NCBI RefSeq assembly: GCF_042850945.1
Contig: NZ_AP031496.1
Location: 5,022,001 to 5,086,000 of the forward strand
Direction of reading: 5' to 3'
DNA: 64,000 bases
From: Halioxenophilus aromaticivorans
GTDB lineage: Bacteria; Pseudomonadota; Gammaproteobacteria; Pseudomonadales; Cellvibrionaceae
Shown: positions 8,512 through 16,182 of the stretch, piece by piece
Layout of the letters: each line of letters starts with the position of its first letter
How positions within the stretch are numbered: position 1 is the first letter of the stretch
The notes under the pieces: generated by a model
Databases searched by the model: none
The model's input: the letters and a program-made list of their open reading frames with translations, nothing else
Told to the model about the DNA's origin: nothing
Position numbers and translations under genes: made by a program

Positions 8512-9267
8512 TCAGTAATGGAAGGTTACCTGCAAGCCCGCCATATCCAAATCCGACTCCCCGCTGAGCAAGCCACCTTCGACATCGTTGACGCGATGCC
8601 AAAACAGCGACATCCCCCAATCCCACCCCACCTTATAGCTGGCCTCCAGACCAAACATCAGCGGCACCTTGGTTTCGTTTTGATCGTATTTACTGACTCT
8701 GGTACCAACCGCCAAAGGTAAACCCTGGATAACGTCGTCGGTGATCTCACCGGTGGTAAGCAGCTCGGATTGCGTGCTTAAAAACGCCAAACCCAACTTG
8801 GCTTTCAGCGCAAAGCTTTGCGTTACCGGCCAAATAGCTACCCCCATAGCCGAGATACCGCGCAAACGAGTCGTCGTTTTTGCTTCGCCCTCGTAAGAAA
8901 TCTGGCCGACGAGTTGTTGTTGGGTTTCGGGATTGGAAAAGGTTAACGTAAGACCATCAATACTGCGCGGGCCAGCTTGCTGGTATTTACCGCCGTCGAA
9001 AAAATGCGCCTCCACCGCGAAATGCTTGCGAAACTGATAGCCATAGACCAGTTGCCACCCCAGATCATCTTCGGTGCTTTGCGCTAGGCTGATCGCCTCT
9101 ACGGCGTCAAAATAAGTGCCCACATAGTTATAGGACGGTTTTTCGTACTGGCTATTAAAGCCCCCCACCCCAAAATACATGTGGGTTACCGGTTGCGCCT
9201 GTGCCTCGTAGCCCAAAAAGCCCCAAACCACGATACCAATCAACACCACACTAATGATTCGATACAT
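8512..9267 (-). CDS. Outer-membrane beta-barrel protein
   Basis: A 251-residue protein with a signal peptide ending near AQA (about residue 24) and alternating amphipathic strands throughout. It closes with an aromatic C-terminal residue (TFHY), the usual signal for barrel insertion by the BAM complex. Segments such as YGYQFRKHFAVEAHFFDGG and GLAFLSTQSEL resemble OmpA/OmpW-type small barrels (outer-membrane beta-barrel domain, possibly eight strands). No ligand can be deduced. It converges with ilvY (52 bases apart), and a long non-coding region lies upstream. Confidence 0.75.
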   Translation of the reverse strand: MYRIISVVLIGIVVWGFLGYEAQAQPVTHMYFGVGGFNSQYEKPSYNYVGTYFDAVEAISLAQSTEDDLGWQLVYGYQFRKHFAVEAHFFDGGKYQQAGPRSIDGLTLTFSNPETQQQLVGQISYEGEAKTTTRLRGISAMGVAIWPVTQSFALKAKLGLAFLSTQSELLTTGEITDDVIQGLPLAVGTRVSKYDQNETKVPLMFGLEASYKVGWDWGMSLFWHRVNDVEGGLLSGESDLDMAGLQVTFHY

Positions 9268-9886
9268 ACCTTTCCCCAGGTCAAACGTTTATCACGGCGC
9301 CGGCCCGCATTTTGAACAGTCATATTTTTGGCAAATTACCGTTTTATTTTGACGCTTTCTAACCAAAATCAGGGCGCAGACGCTTTGCGCAGGCTAGCGT
9401 ATTTTGACCAATCGGCACAGTTTTTTGCACAGTTAGTTGTATTTTTAACCGCTGGGGAAAAAAATTCCGCCTCACTGTGGACAATTACCATCGTTTAGGG
9501 TTATGCCATGGCCAGTACACGTGCCCCAAGACTGCACACAGCAACAGCAAAAGCCGTTTTTTTAATGTATTCCTATATTTTTCAGTATGTTATAACCACC
9601 ACCTAAATTGGTTTATTAGGACATCCTTAGATTAGCGTCCGCTACACTTCTTTGTAAACTTTACATTTACTGCACATTTTCTCTGGAAAACCTGTTGAGC
9701 ATCCTGTGGATAACCCACCGACAACACCGAGTCATCACTCCTTGTATGCGGTGCTCAAAAAAACGCCTACACAGCTGGGCCTAGCCGCACTGCCCCGTCA
9801 AAGGCTTGACCCGTATACTGCCCCGTTCGCAGCCTCGGGACTAATTTGGTGCACCCCTGGCTAAAAATACGGCGCGATTACTGCCT
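9268..9886. other. Long AT-rich non-coding region with two DnaA-box-like sites
   Basis: No convincing gene is present in this 619-base gap. It contains TGTGGACAA (9476-9484) and TGTGGATAA (9705-9713), the latter the exact complement of the DnaA box TTATCCACA, plus an AT-rich stretch around 9550-9610. No dnaA, dnaN, gidA or parAB genes are near, so it does not look like the chromosomal origin. A frame of 32 codons from 9508 has no support. Confidence 0.4.
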
Positions 9887-10152
9887 AGAGCCTGTTGACA
9901 CTAATTTGGAGCTTCTGTTGAGTCAGGAAATAGTCCAATCTAGGCGCGAGCCGCGAAGTTTGATGGGCCCAAATAAGCGGTGAGCAACAACGAGTGGACT
10001 ATTTCCTGGCTCAACCCGAAGGGCTGGGGCCAGCTTCCCGCTCAACGTTGTTGCCAATCGCTCATGTAGGCCCACTACATGTCACTCTTGGCGCCTAGTT
10101 GAACGGGAAGCTGACCTCCAGCAGTGGTACCAAATTAGTGTCAACAGGCTCT
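9887..10152. mobile_element. 266-bp palindromic MITE-like element
   Basis: The ends are a perfect 23-base inverted repeat (9887-9909 and 10130-10152), starting AGAGCCTGTTGACAC. Inside lie three nested dyads: 9917-9937 with 9995-10015 (21 bases, one mismatch), 10031-10046 with 10098-10113 (16 bases, one mismatch), and the hairpin CATGTAG/CTACATG at about 10063-10081. The strand could fold into a cloverleaf of several stems. No transposase is encoded. The size, terminal repeats and lack of coding content fit a non-autonomous miniature element; a structured RNA or intergenic repeat family is the alternative. Target-site duplication is not obvious. Confidence 0.75.
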
Positions 10153-10240
10153 TGGAAACTTGCGATTCCATCGAGCATGTTATAAATATCAATACACACT
10201 CCAAAACCAAGCAGCTCCAGCTGCCACTGCCACCACTACC

Positions 10241-10555
10241 ATGAAGAAACCAAAGACCAAAGCCCAAGTGAGAGCTGAAATAGAAGCTCAAATGACGGAC
10301 TACCTTCAACGTGGTGGTGAAGTGGCGCAGTTTGCCCGGGGCGAGAGCAGTCTTTCACCCTCGCTGCACCCGTTCAAGGTGCAATCCTCCGATAAGCCTA
10401 CGGAATCGCGCACATCGGTGCAGGATGCCGTTGCCGCCATAGAAAGCCGACGTAAAACGCACCCCAAGTCAAAGGCCCCCATGAGCAAGAGACCGAAAAA
10501 GGTTTTAATAAAGGATGATTTTGGCCAGCCACTGCGCTGGGTTTGGGAAGAGTAA
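10241..10555 (+). CDS. Small basic protein, weakly SutA-like
   Basis: A 104-residue basic protein. The N-terminal third (QVRAEIEAQMTDYLQRGGEVAQF) resembles the conserved core of SutA-type small proteins of Pseudomonas, which end a helix with a FLSRGGKVQEI-like segment and bind RNA polymerase. The middle is low-complexity and Lys/Ser/Pro-rich, and the C-terminus ends with aromatic residues (PLRWVWEE). The similarity is short, so function is open. I use the first ATG (10241); a TTG at 10160 would extend the frame to the border of the palindromic element. Its stop codon abuts that of the convergent SprA-family gene with no spacer. Confidence 0.6.
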   Translation: MKKPKTKAQVRAEIEAQMTDYLQRGGEVAQFARGESSLSPSLHPFKVQSSDKPTESRTSVQDAVAAIESRRKTHPKSKAPMSKRPKKVLIKDDFGQPLRWVWEE

Positions 10556-11323
10556 CTACACTCGGTTATAGAGCTGGGTGCCCACAGAATTAGCAACGGC
10601 GGGGTTGTAGGCCTCGTACAGTCGGAGTTGGGCCCGTGGCTTGGCGGTTTCGCTCTCAGCTGCCGCCTCCTCGTCATCGTTTTGCGCTGTGCGCTCTTGC
10701 TTAGCCTCGGCGCGCCGGGCATCGCTCAGCTCACGCAGCTCGGTTTGTGCGTCGGTTTTAATTTGCATAGCGCGGGAAGCCACCGAGCGATCTTGGGCAG
10801 AAGGTTCCGCCGGGGCCAACGCCGCACGAATGACTTGATCTGCCTGGCGGATCTTCTGATCAGGATCGCCCTCGCCTTTAGGCAGCCGTATGGGTACCTC
10901 ACCACCAATGGCGTAGCGTGCTCCGTCGGGGCCGCGCTCGTATTCGTAACTGGCAGCACCGGCATACTGGCCACCCACGGCTTCGTGGGCCTGTTCGTGA
11001 GCTCGCACCTCTCGGTCGCGGGCCTTAAGCTGCATTAGGGTAGCCAACTCTTGCTCGGAGAGCTCTTTGCCGGCGACCTTTTTAGTTTTTTCCTCAGGCT
11101 TTGCATCTTGGGATTCTTCGCCGGCTATCTCTTCCTCATCGCTTGGCAGCGTATTGGCCGACGACTGGCGCGCATCTCGATCACCCGCTTTACTGTTGTT
11201 GGGCGATTCTTTAATGGGGGGCATAGGCGAGGCGTTAACCGGATTGGTTACCTCACTACTGGCGGTGGCAGCAAAAGGCGTTACTGCGTTGCTAAAATTG
11301 CTGCTGGCGCTGGGGATGTTCAT
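10556..11323 (-). CDS. SprA-family putative metalloprotease
   Basis: A 255-residue protein of the SprA-related family. A disordered acidic N-terminal region (to about residue 85) is followed by the conserved core REVRAHEQAHEAVGGQYAGAASYEYERGPDG, which holds an HExxH motif (HEQAH, residues 109-113), and by IGGEVPIRLPKGEGDP. The C-terminal third is helical and charged. A zinc-protease role is inferred from HExxH; family function is unknown. There is no signal peptide. It starts 29 bases after the flagellar-rod-like gene, and both proteins begin with an IPSASS segment, suggesting a linked role or a shared export signal. Confidence 0.8.
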   Translation of the reverse strand: MNIPSASSNFSNAVTPFAATASSEVTNPVNASPMPPIKESPNNSKAGDRDARQSSANTLPSDEEEIAGEESQDAKPEEKTKKVAGKELSEQELATLMQLKARDREVRAHEQAHEAVGGQYAGAASYEYERGPDGARYAIGGEVPIRLPKGEGDPDQKIRQADQVIRAALAPAEPSAQDRSVASRAMQIKTDAQTELRELSDARRAEAKQERTAQNDDEEAAAESETAKPRAQLRLYEAYNPAVANSVGTQLYNRV

Positions 11324-11352
11324 GGCGCGTGGCGCTCGTTGCCTTAAGGCCG

Positions 11353-11682
11353 CTAAACGATCTCGTCAATCAGTTTTCCGGCCAGCTCATCGGACACCGA
11401 CACCACTTCGGCCGACGCATTAAAGAGTAGTTGAGCTTGCCGTTGATTAACGAGTTCTGTGGCGATATCTGCGGTTCTACTTGGGTCGAAATTAACCGAG
11501 CCAACATCGCTGTAGGAGGTTGCAATATTTTGCGCCGAATTCAAAATCTGCCCGCCGGCGGACTGCATACCATTCACACCGGTGGTAAAGCTTGCGCTTA
11601 AACCGGTATTTGCGGAACCAACATCCGTGCGTGGCCTGGCGCTATTCAAATATGCACTGCTACTGGCTGATGGAATATCCAA
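11353..11682 (-). CDS. Small flagellar basal-body-rod-like protein
   Basis: A protein of about 109 residues. The C-terminal half (ELVNQRQAQLLFNASAEVVSVSDELAGKLIDEIV) resembles the C-terminal helix of flagellar rod/hook proteins such as FlgC, where an asparagine- and alanine-rich helix ends in a DE-L--L-D segment. I choose the TTG at 11682, giving MDIPSASS, because AGAGG lies about eight bases upstream; a GTG at 11706 is possible. No other flagellar genes are nearby, so it is probably a stand-alone rod-like protein paired with the SprA-type gene downstream. Confidence 0.6.
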   Translation of the reverse strand: MDIPSASSSAYLNSARPRTDVGSANTGLSASFTTGVNGMQSAGGQILNSAQNIATSYSDVGSVNFDPSRTADIATELVNQRQAQLLFNASAEVVSVSDELAGKLIDEIV

Positions 11683-11931
11683 AACAATTACCTCTGGTTG
11701 CTTCACCCTGAAGTTTAGCCAAGCGGCTATTTTTTCGACAGCGGACTTTAATATCGTTTTAGCGCAAAAAACGCATTTTTATGACAGGTTGAGGATTAAT
11801 AAAAGCGTGCTGGCGTAACTTTCCGCGCTGCTAATCGAATTCGATGAAGAAAATCATCACCGCGTTAAGTACGACCAACAGTAGGTTAACGGAGTACGTA
11901 TTTAAACGGCTATCGGCACCAGCCTAAAACA

Positions 11932-12291
11932 TTAGCTGTAACTTTTTAACTGAGAGCTCATTAAGCGGCCACTACTGTTTTGCGCTAAGGCAACGGCACT
12001 CAAGCTTTTTAACAATTGGGCTGTGCGCAATGGTTTGGGTAGGGGAATGTAATCTTTATGTACTTTTCTTCGTCCCAGAGTAACGACGTAATCGGCCTGC
12101 TCTGCGAGCCGCTGAATTTCGTGTGCATCGGTTATTCTGTCAACATCGATAATGGCGATATCTACCGGGCTGCAACCAGCACCCACCACACGCCATTGGC
12201 GATTGGTTTTGGTGGATAGGATTTCGATCATGGTTATCAGCACTATACGATCGTAAGGCGCTAAACCAAACAGTCTTATTGAATTACTCAT
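11932..12291 (-). CDS. Orphan protein, possibly receiver-like
   Basis: About 119 residues from the ATG at 12291 (an upstream start at 12339 adds a basic stretch). I do not recognise a family. The pattern of a beta-strand (IRLFGLAP...RIVLITMIEIL), an acidic strand end (VDIAIIDVDRI) and a later strand with a lysine-proline corner (YIPLPKPLRTAQLLKSL) is like a degenerate CheY-type receiver with Asp in IIDVD and a KP turn. This is inference from layout only. Promoter and Shine-Dalgarno are not clear. Confidence 0.5.
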   Translation of the reverse strand: MSNSIRLFGLAPYDRIVLITMIEILSTKTNRQWRVVGAGCSPVDIAIIDVDRITDAHEIQRLAEQADYVVTLGRRKVHKDYIPLPKPLRTAQLLKSLSAVALAQNSSGRLMSSQLKSYS

Positions 12292-12644
12292 AGCCAAATA
12301 AAAATAAACCCAAGCTTGTCGTCTAAAAATCCGCCGCAAACGGCCACGTAAAATGCATTACGACAAGATTAGTAATTCCGCCCAAAAACTCTATAAATAA
12401 ATTAATAAAAGCGGGTCAATTAGCCACATCAAAGAAGATTTAAAGAGAAGCTTGGCAAACACTAAAACGAGTGATTTGGCGCTCGTAACGACTTAAAACT
12501 ATCTTTGACGTCTACTACTAGAATTTATTGGCATGAGAACCTGCCATTGCTAAAAGGCAGGCTAGGCATTTTACGTTTCTGTAATTTTCACGCTAATTGA
12601 TCTGCATCAACTGAAACTTAAGTTACCAGTGCAAAGCGATCAGG
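12292..12644. other. Intergenic region with an FNR-like box
   Basis: This 353-base gap between gloA and the orphan is AT-rich. It holds the FNR/Anr-type palindrome at 12597-12610 and a hairpin CCTGCC...GGCAGG near 12541-12563 without a U-run. No gene is seen. Confidence 0.4.
12597..12610. promoter_or_regulatory. Perfect FNR/Anr-type box
   Basis: TTGATCTGCATCAA matches the FNR/Anr consensus TTGAT-N4-ATCAA at all ten fixed positions. It lies 35 bases past the gloA stop and about 306 bases upstream of the minus-strand orphan start, too far for simple class II activation unless the transcript has a long leader. Confidence 0.4.
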
Positions 12645-13085
12645 CTACCACTCGCCGGTGTTAGGCATCGATGCCCAGGGTTCTTGCGGGGGTAAATGCT
12701 CGCCCTCTTGTAACAGCTCCAATGAGATGTTGTCTGGTGTGCGCACAAATGCCATATGGCCGTCTCTGGGTGGCCGGTTGATGGTGACACCCATGGACTG
12801 CAAGTGCTCGCAGGTTTGATAGATGTTTTCAACTCGGTAAGCTAGGTGGCCAAAATTTCGGCCGCCGCTGTATTCTTCTGGGTCCCAGTTGTAGGTTAAC
12901 TCCAGAGTGGGCGATTTATTTTCTTTGGCAGACTCAACATCGTTAGATGCCGCTAAAAATACCAGCGTAAAACGACCTTTGTCGTTATCGATTCGCGACA
13001 CCTCCTCCATGTCCAAACCCCGGCAGAAGAAATCCAGAGTTTTGTCTAAATCGGTGACTCGAATCATTGTGTGTAGATAACGCAT
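12645..13085 (-). CDS. gloA: Lactoylglutathione lyase (glyoxalase I)
   Basis: Converts the hemithioacetal of methylglyoxal and glutathione to S-D-lactoylglutathione. The 146-residue protein shows the usual two beta-alpha-beta-beta-beta modules and all four metal ligands: His5, Glu62, His80 and Glu123. The lengths and the GGRNFGHLAYRVENIY and PDNISLELLQ segments are those of bacterial Ni-type GloA; after Glu123 the C-terminus extends by about 22 residues. It is monocistronic and divergent from ompW. A glyoxalase II-like MBL hydrolase is also present at 1.3-2 kb. Confidence 0.95.
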   Translation of the reverse strand: MRYLHTMIRVTDLDKTLDFFCRGLDMEEVSRIDNDKGRFTLVFLAASNDVESAKENKSPTLELTYNWDPEEYSGGRNFGHLAYRVENIYQTCEHLQSMGVTINRPPRDGHMAFVRTPDNISLELLQEGEHLPPQEPWASMPNTGEW

Positions 13086-13173
13086 GGCAGGCCTCGGCTA
13101 ATTTGTTTTAAATCAATAATCACGTGAATGTTGCGACAGCAAAGCCCGGCCATAAGTTTCACGCCACTGGCGC

Positions 13174-13187
13174 TTAATCCAGATCAA
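13174..13187. promoter_or_regulatory. FNR/Anr-like box upstream of ompW
   Basis: TTAATCCAGATCAA matches TTGAT-N4-ATCAA at nine of ten positions and is centred about 70 bases upstream of the ompW start, compatible with activation near -41.5. ompW is an FNR-type regulated gene in enterobacteria, which supports the reading. Confidence 0.5.
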
Positions 13188-13249
13188 AAACTCGCGCCAA
13201 CAGCGCAGTAATCTGCACTCAACCAACAACACAAACGAGAGAGTACCCC

Positions 13250-13954
13250 ATGAAACTGGTTAAAAACGCATTCATCTTCACAGCGGCCGCATCAGCCATC
13301 GCCCTGGCGCCCTTGGCCACAGCCTATGAAGCCGGTGACGTTGCTTTACGCCTTGGCGTAACCCAGGTAGCTCCGGATGCTTCCAGTGACAATGTCACAT
13401 TAGATGGCTCCACTTTAAGCTTGGCCGGCGGCACGTCACAAGTGGATGTAGATTCTAACACCCAGCTGGGTTTAACCCTGGAATATTTTGTTACCGACGC
13501 CATTGGCGTTGAACTACTGGCGGCTACGCCGTTTGAACACACCGCCGAAGGCAAAGGAGAATTAGCCGGGCTTGATATAACCGACGCAAAACAACTACCA
13601 CCCACATTAAGTTTGGTATACCACTTTGGCGGCCTTGGGCAAATTGAACCCTATGTCGGCGTGGGCTTAAACTACACGGTGTTTTTTGATGAAGACATCA
13701 CCGGCCAAGCCGACACCACACTATCCAGCCTGGGCTTAACCGGCGCCGATGTTAGCTTGGAGGAATCCTTTGGCTACGCCGTACAGGCCGGCGTCGATTT
13801 CCATTTGGATGAAAAGTGGTTTATCAACGCCTCAGTGCGCTATATCGATATTTCAACCACGGCAGATATCGACTTTGACAATGGCAGCACCATCAGCGTA
13901 GACGTGGATATCGATCCCTTTGTTTACAGCCTATTCGCTGGCTACCGTTTTTAA
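13250..13954 (+). CDS. ompW: OmpW family outer-membrane protein
   Basis: A 234-residue OmpW-type eight-stranded barrel. It has a clear signal peptide (cleavage near ATA-YEAG, residue 25), then LRLGVTQVAPD, LGLTLEYFVTDAIGVELLAATPFEH and LPPTLSLVYHFGG...PYVGVGLNYT, all typical of OmpW. It ends in FAGYRF with a terminal Phe for BAM recognition. OmpW forms a narrow hydrophobic channel and is often induced under low oxygen; an FNR-like box lies upstream. GAGAG precedes the ATG. A strong terminator follows. Confidence 0.93.
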   Translation: MKLVKNAFIFTAAASAIALAPLATAYEAGDVALRLGVTQVAPDASSDNVTLDGSTLSLAGGTSQVDVDSNTQLGLTLEYFVTDAIGVELLAATPFEHTAEGKGELAGLDITDAKQLPPTLSLVYHFGGLGQIEPYVGVGLNYTVFFDEDITGQADTTLSSLGLTGADVSLEESFGYAVQAGVDFHLDEKWFINASVRYIDISTTADIDFDNGSTISVDVDIDPFVYSLFAGYRF

Positions 13955-13976
13955 CTGAGCATTGTCTCAACCTCGA

Positions 13977-14004
13977 CCCGGCCCACATTGGGCCGGGCTT
14001 TTTT
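13977..14004 (+). terminator. Rho-independent terminator of ompW
   Basis: CCCGGCCC-acatt-GGGCCGGG followed by CTTTTTT, 23 bases after the ompW stop codon. Confidence 0.95.
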
Positions 14005-14119
14005 GTTACGCCCACCACCAAGTGCTTACATTTTCGCCTTGTTTTTGGCCATTTTGGCAAACGACTACAGCTGCCAAAGCGTTTACACTGTGGCCTTGAA
14101 CGTATAGCGGATATTTTGC

Positions 14120-14548
14120 ATGTCAGCACCCATCTGGTTTGGTCAACCCACAATCGACCTTATTAGCCAAATGCAACAAGGCACCATCGACGAACACCTG
14201 GGGATTTCCATAACCGAGATTGGCCCGGACTATTTGAAAGGCACCATGCCGGTGGATCGACGGACCTTGCAACCCACCGGACGTTTGCATGGTGGCGCCA
14301 ACGTGGTACTAGCGGAATCGCTGGGCAGCATCGGCGCTAATATGGTGGTGGATAACAGCCAACGGGTGTGTTTTGGCTTGGACATCAACGCCAACCACGT
14401 TCGCGGCGTTAGCCAGGGCGAGGTCACGGGCATCGCCAAGCCGTTGCATATCGGCGCTACTACCCAGGTATGGGAAATCAAAATCTACGACGAAAAAGAT
14501 CGGCTCAGTTGTATTTCGCGTTTAACCATGGCGGTGGTTAAACGCTAG
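14120..14548 (+). CDS. Hotdog-fold thioesterase, YdiI/PaaI type
   Basis: A 142-residue acyl-CoA thioesterase of the 4-hydroxybenzoyl-CoA thioesterase-like group. The hotdog helix motif LHGGANVVLAESLGS (about 56-70) contains the conserved HGG and the catalytic acid Glu66. The N-terminal segment MQQGTIDEHLGISITEIGPDYLKGTMPVD is typical of YdiI/MenI-type enzymes. The substrate could be DHNA-CoA or another aryl/acyl-CoA and cannot be fixed from sequence. The last ten codons carry the palindrome that recurs 2.16 kb downstream. Confidence 0.9.
   Translation: MSAPIWFGQPTIDLISQMQQGTIDEHLGISITEIGPDYLKGTMPVDRRTLQPTGRLHGGANVVLAESLGSIGANMVVDNSQRVCFGLDINANHVRGVSQGEVTGIAKPLHIGATTQVWEIKIYDEKDRLSCISRLTMAVVKR
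14520..14543. repeat. 24-bp palindrome, copy 1
   Basis: GTTTAACC-N8-GGTTAAAC inside the 3' end of the thioesterase gene. The same arms, with a different 8-base loop, recur at 16684-16707. The two copies flank the M23 peptidase segment. Confidence 0.8.
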
Positions 14549-14670
14549 CAATCTGATCGAGCGTGATCTGTAGGCCATGATTGCATCAATGACACAACGG
14601 CTTGGCCGAGATCCCAGCCAAGCCTCGATTCAAACTCTACCGTCTCAGAATGCGCCTTATTAGAAAACGG

Positions 14671-16182
14671 TTAATGCTGAAACCCAAAAGGTAATAAACC
14701 GCAGATCAACCGCGTGCTAGGGCTGAATTCCTTATCGATTTCCGTGCCATTGAGACACTGCATTGTCAGATTGATTGGGTTAATGTCGTCTTTTGAGGCG
14801 CTCACTTCCCAGTCTTGCTCCTGATTACAAACTTCGGGGTTCTGATTGCATATCGAATTATTTGACTGCCCAAAAGCGAAATCTAGGCACAAAGATTCTA
14901 CTTCCTGTCGACTCGCTGACATCACACTAATGTCGATAGACACCACCTCTTCCCCATCAGTCACGTCAATTTCTTCGGATCCCGTTGTAGAGTTAACAGT
15001 AATCGAATTGATTCCCCCTGGGCAATTACCTTTAACACTGAGCTGTGTAGTTAAATGTTCCTTAAATACAGACTCTGAATTTGGCTCCAGTACCTGCCAA
15101 GAATAATCGCTCACCGGGCTGCCACTGTTTACCGCATCTATCGCCAATGTGATATCTGGTATCGTAACCTGTTGTACTGTTAAGTTTGCTGGGGGTACGA
15201 AACCTCCTATCTTTGGATCTGGGCGGATTAAACGGCGCGGAGTAGCCACACTAATAGGTCCGTTCAACTGCACCCAATCTGTTTCTACCACGTTGCGGCC
15301 ATCCGGTTTCGTAGCAATATCGGCATCTGAAAACCGCATCGGGATACTGTGGCAGTCTTGTTTTATATCACGCAGAGGCACGCTGCACTCCTGCAAATCG
15401 ACGTGCAAATGTGGTCCGCCCGAACGACCAGAGTTACCAACTCGCCCCAAGAGATCACCTTCTTTTACTTGGGGCCAGGGAAACGGATTTACAGTTTCAG
15501 GTATGACACCGAACGCTCCCGACTTGTCTTTAGAATTTGCCATTTCCGTTCGTCCATGACTGCATACGCTTTCAGGAATGGAGCCTTCTCGAAAATGCGC
15601 TAAAAGGAACAGGCGGTTTTGAGTCGGAACCCACAAACGCACCATATTACCGCCACCAGGACGTTTACAGGCCACGTTAGGGTTGGCGGGGTTGTTGCCA
15701 CATCCATCTTCGGCAGGGTCGTCACCATCTAGGGCTACTCGCCAACAACTCAATACAATACCATCGGCTGGAGCATAAACCGGAACATCCCAGATCAGTC
15801 TCCGGGCATCGCCTTCCAGACCATCCCTCGCAGGCAATTTACTGGTCCATTTATTAGTACTACTGTTGAAACGAACGCCATTCAAATCCCGTTTGTTACT
15901 GCCATTACCGTGCCCCGTGGCCTGCCAATATACATCTTGGGGTAGATCCTGCCCTCTCGAGGGGAATGGATAGCTGATGGCTCCGGGGTTTACATAGTGG
16001 GCATCTATGCCTTGGAGAGTTGAGCGCGAAGGCAACTCCGAAGATAAATCTCCACTGGTTCGTATTACTTGAGCGTAGACGTTGGAGGTAACCAGCGCCC
16101 CCACCAATGCGACCCCGCATAACACCCATAAACCAGCCATAACCCGTTGTATATGATTCGCCATAACTCGCCACCCACTCAT
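14671..16182 (-). CDS. Secreted M23-family peptidase (LytM-like)
   Basis: A 503-residue exported protein. A hydrophobic signal segment is at about 8-38, ending YAQ. An M23 (LytM/lysostaphin-like) domain spans about 90-270; its hallmark is GRVGNSGRSGGPHLHVDL with the HxH zinc ligands His258 and His260. The upstream metal ligands are not in the canonical HxxxD spacing, so catalytic competence is uncertain. The C-terminal 200 residues contain no known domain, are Cys-poor and end in a Cys-containing SPSTRLICGLLPFG segment. It could cleave peptidoglycan cross-bridges or another substrate. The gene sits alone between two copies of a 24-bp palindrome and has a more AT-rich feel than its neighbours. 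Confidence 0.78.
   Translation of the reverse strand: MSGWRVMANHIQRVMAGLWVLCGVALVGALVTSNVYAQVIRTSGDLSSELPSRSTLQGIDAHYVNPGAISYPFPSRGQDLPQDVYWQATGHGNGSNKRDLNGVRFNSSTNKWTSKLPARDGLEGDARRLIWDVPVYAPADGIVLSCWRVALDGDDPAEDGCGNNPANPNVACKRPGGGNMVRLWVPTQNRLFLLAHFREGSIPESVCSHGRTEMANSKDKSGAFGVIPETVNPFPWPQVKEGDLLGRVGNSGRSGGPHLHVDLQECSVPLRDIKQDCHSIPMRFSDADIATKPDGRNVVETDWVQLNGPISVATPRRLIRPDPKIGGFVPPANLTVQQVTIPDITLAIDAVNSGSPVSDYSWQVLEPNSESVFKEHLTTQLSVKGNCPGGINSITVNSTTGSEEIDVTDGEEVVSIDISVMSASRQEVESLCLDFAFGQSNNSICNQNPEVCNQEQDWEVSASKDDINPINLTMQCLNGTEIDKEFSPSTRLICGLLPFGFQH

Noticed and set aside
9268..9886. Chromosomal replication origin
   Set aside because: Only two DnaA-like boxes and no dnaA, dnaN, gidA or parAB genes; these are expected around such an origin.
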